Assembly (NCBI GenBank): GCA_031263665.1
Contig: JAISFJ010000154.1
Span: 1-6,287, forward strand
Reading direction: 5' to 3'
Source of the DNA: Coriobacteriales bacterium
GTDB taxonomy: Bacteria; Actinomycetota; Coriobacteriia; Coriobacteriales; UBA8131
DNA length: 6,287 nt
The notes beneath the pieces are model-generated. The model was given only the letters and a program-made list of their open reading frames with translations. It did not search any database and was not told the DNA's origin. The translations under genes and the position numbers were made by a program. Positions 5,860 to 6,287 of this stretch are shown piece by piece; position 1 is the stretch's first letter; every line of letters starts with the position of its first letter.

Positions 5860-5894
5860 GGAAAGGCCGCCAAATGGAGGAAGGCGGCCTTTCC
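5860..5894. repeat. Perfect 12-bp hairpin
   Basis: GGAAAGGCCGCC (5860-5871) is the exact reverse complement of 5883-5894, with an 11-base loop. No T-run follows, so intrinsic termination is not evident. The left arm starts GGAAA and the right arm ends TTTCC, the same pattern as the two hairpins inside 5902-6024. Confidence 0.75.
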
Positions 5895-5901
5895 TGGGGA
5901 C

Positions 5902-6024
5902 CGAGCGCCCGGAAAAGGTACCAGTGGCACCTTTTCAGCGAGGTCGGGTGGGAGCTTGCGGTCCGGGGGCCTGTCGGCCCGTTCTCGCTGGAAACAGTCC
6001 ACTGGACTGTTTCCCGGGCGCTCG
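5902..6024. repeat. Four-way-junction (cloverleaf-like) inverted repeat structure
   Basis: An outer stem CGAGCGCCCG (5902-5911) pairs with 6015-6024 without mismatch. Three arms lie inside, directly abutting. Arm A is 5912-5936, eleven pairs with one A-C mismatch and an AGT loop. Arm B is 5937-5989, closed by six pairs (AGCGAG with CTCGCT) and tipped by a GGGCC/GGCCC hairpin with a TGTC loop at 5967-5980. Arm C is 5990-6014, eleven perfect pairs with an ACT loop. No base at the junction is left unpaired. The tips of arms A and C (CCAGTGG and CCACTGG) are reverse complements of each other. It looks like an intergenic repeat or small non-coding mobile element; it is not a tRNA. Confidence 0.7.
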
Positions 6025-6072
6025 AACCCACCCCCGGGCAAGAGAAAAACGAGTAGGTGTGTTTGGGTCGTT

Positions 6073-6287
6073 CTACGTAAGGCCTGCCGCCTTCCTTAAG
6101 CTGCGGACTACGTCTGCCATGGTGAGATAGCCGTCACCGTCCATGTCGGCTGCTGCTATCTGGGCGTCGCTCCAGCCTGAGGTGCCGCTTATGACGGCGC
6201 GGGCTACTTGTAGGGCTTCTGAGGCGGTGGCGTGGCCGTCGCCGTCTAAGTCACCGCTTGCGGGTAAGCCAACGGCTGGTCCTGGCT
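6073..6287 (-). CDS. C-terminal dockerin-type I-like domain of a larger protein, partial
   Basis: On the minus strand a frame is open from the window edge to TAG (complement of 6073-6075), giving the last 70 residues of a protein that starts outside the window. It holds two EF-hand-like calcium loops. The first is G-D-L-D-G-D-G-H-A-T-A-S-E, with acidic or oxygen residues at loop positions 1, 3, 5, 9 and 12. The second is A-D-M-D-G-D-G-Y-L-T-M-A-D, with the same spacing and Asp at position 12. Each is followed by a helix, and a W-S-D-A-Q-I-A-A link joins them. This is the dockerin type I layout, which docks secreted proteins to a cohesin partner. Dockerins often end secreted enzymes or surface proteins, but the rest is not visible here. 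It is convergent with the ligase gene. Confidence 0.75.
   Translation of the reverse strand, partial: PGPAVGLPASGDLDGDGHATASEALQVARAVISGTSGWSDAQIAAADMDGDGYLTMADVVRSLRKAAGLT

Larger units (their letters stand above)
5705..6072. other. Gene-free convergent intergenic region filled with inverted repeats
   Basis: The 368 bases between the ends of the ligase (+) and the dockerin-type protein (-) contain no credible gene. Open frames on both strands are by-products of the inverted repeats. A weak hairpin (CGCGC 5709-5713 with GCGCG 5726-5730) followed by CCTTTCTTG may help end the ligase transcript. The core, about 5765-6035, is a series of perfect palindromes described separately. The last 38 bases hold only a short A-tract (6045-6049), which is a T-tract for the minus-strand gene. 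Confidence 0.6.

Noticed and set aside
5902..6024. tRNA or integron attC site
   Set aside because: The fold is cloverleaf-like, but stems are too long, no anticodon or T-loop is present, and no attC core sites or integrase are seen.
5694..6130. Several open frames on both strands in the ligase-dockerin gap
   Set aside because: They arise from inverted repeats, overlap each other in all frames and have no domain or ribosome site.

Overview
The window reads as a piece of chromosome from a moderately GC-rich, cell-wall-bearing (Gram-positive type) bacterium. An anaerobic actinobacterium such as a Coriobacteriia-like lineage is my best guess. The pointers are a PASTA-domain protein end, PspC/LiaF-like membrane proteins, a dockerin-type C-terminus, a Ddl of an actinobacterial flavour and highly structured GC-rich intergenic DNA. 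No rRNA or tRNA is present to confirm the taxonomy.

Left part (1-2041): the last 39 codons of a PASTA-domain protein, probably a PknB-type Ser/Thr kinase, are followed by a 268-bp gap containing a strong 11-bp hairpin. Two PspC-domain membrane proteins then lie 45 bp apart on the + strand. The first has PspC at its N-terminus, then a long Ala/Pro/Thr/Gly linker with a collagen-like stretch, then LiaF-like membrane helices. The second has these parts in the opposite order, membrane helices first and PspC last. Together they look like an envelope-stress pair.

Middle (2042-2907): an AT-rich spacer carries a nested hairpin and a good sigma-70-like promoter (2191-2218). It leads into a secreted RlpA-like double-psi beta-barrel protein.

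Right part (2908-5704): three + strand genes appear to form one unit. They encode a small protein resembling the N-terminal domain of cyanophycin synthetase and keeping an HxxEH motif, a fold-type I PLP aminotransferase, and a D-Ala-D-Ala ligase-type ATP-grasp enzyme. In the ligase, a normally conserved ATP-site Lys is Leu. The aminotransferase stop and ligase start are separated by one base. The set could prepare and ligate an amino acid for the cell wall or for a small peptide; this is inference.

End (5705-6287): a 368-bp gene-free stretch is packed with perfect inverted repeats. Part of it (5902-6024) can fold into a four-way junction with no unpaired base at the junction, and it looks like an intergenic repeat element. 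It separates ddl from the convergent C-terminal end of a minus-strand protein with a dockerin-type pair of calcium loops. I see no CRISPR array, transposase, phage gene or defence system.
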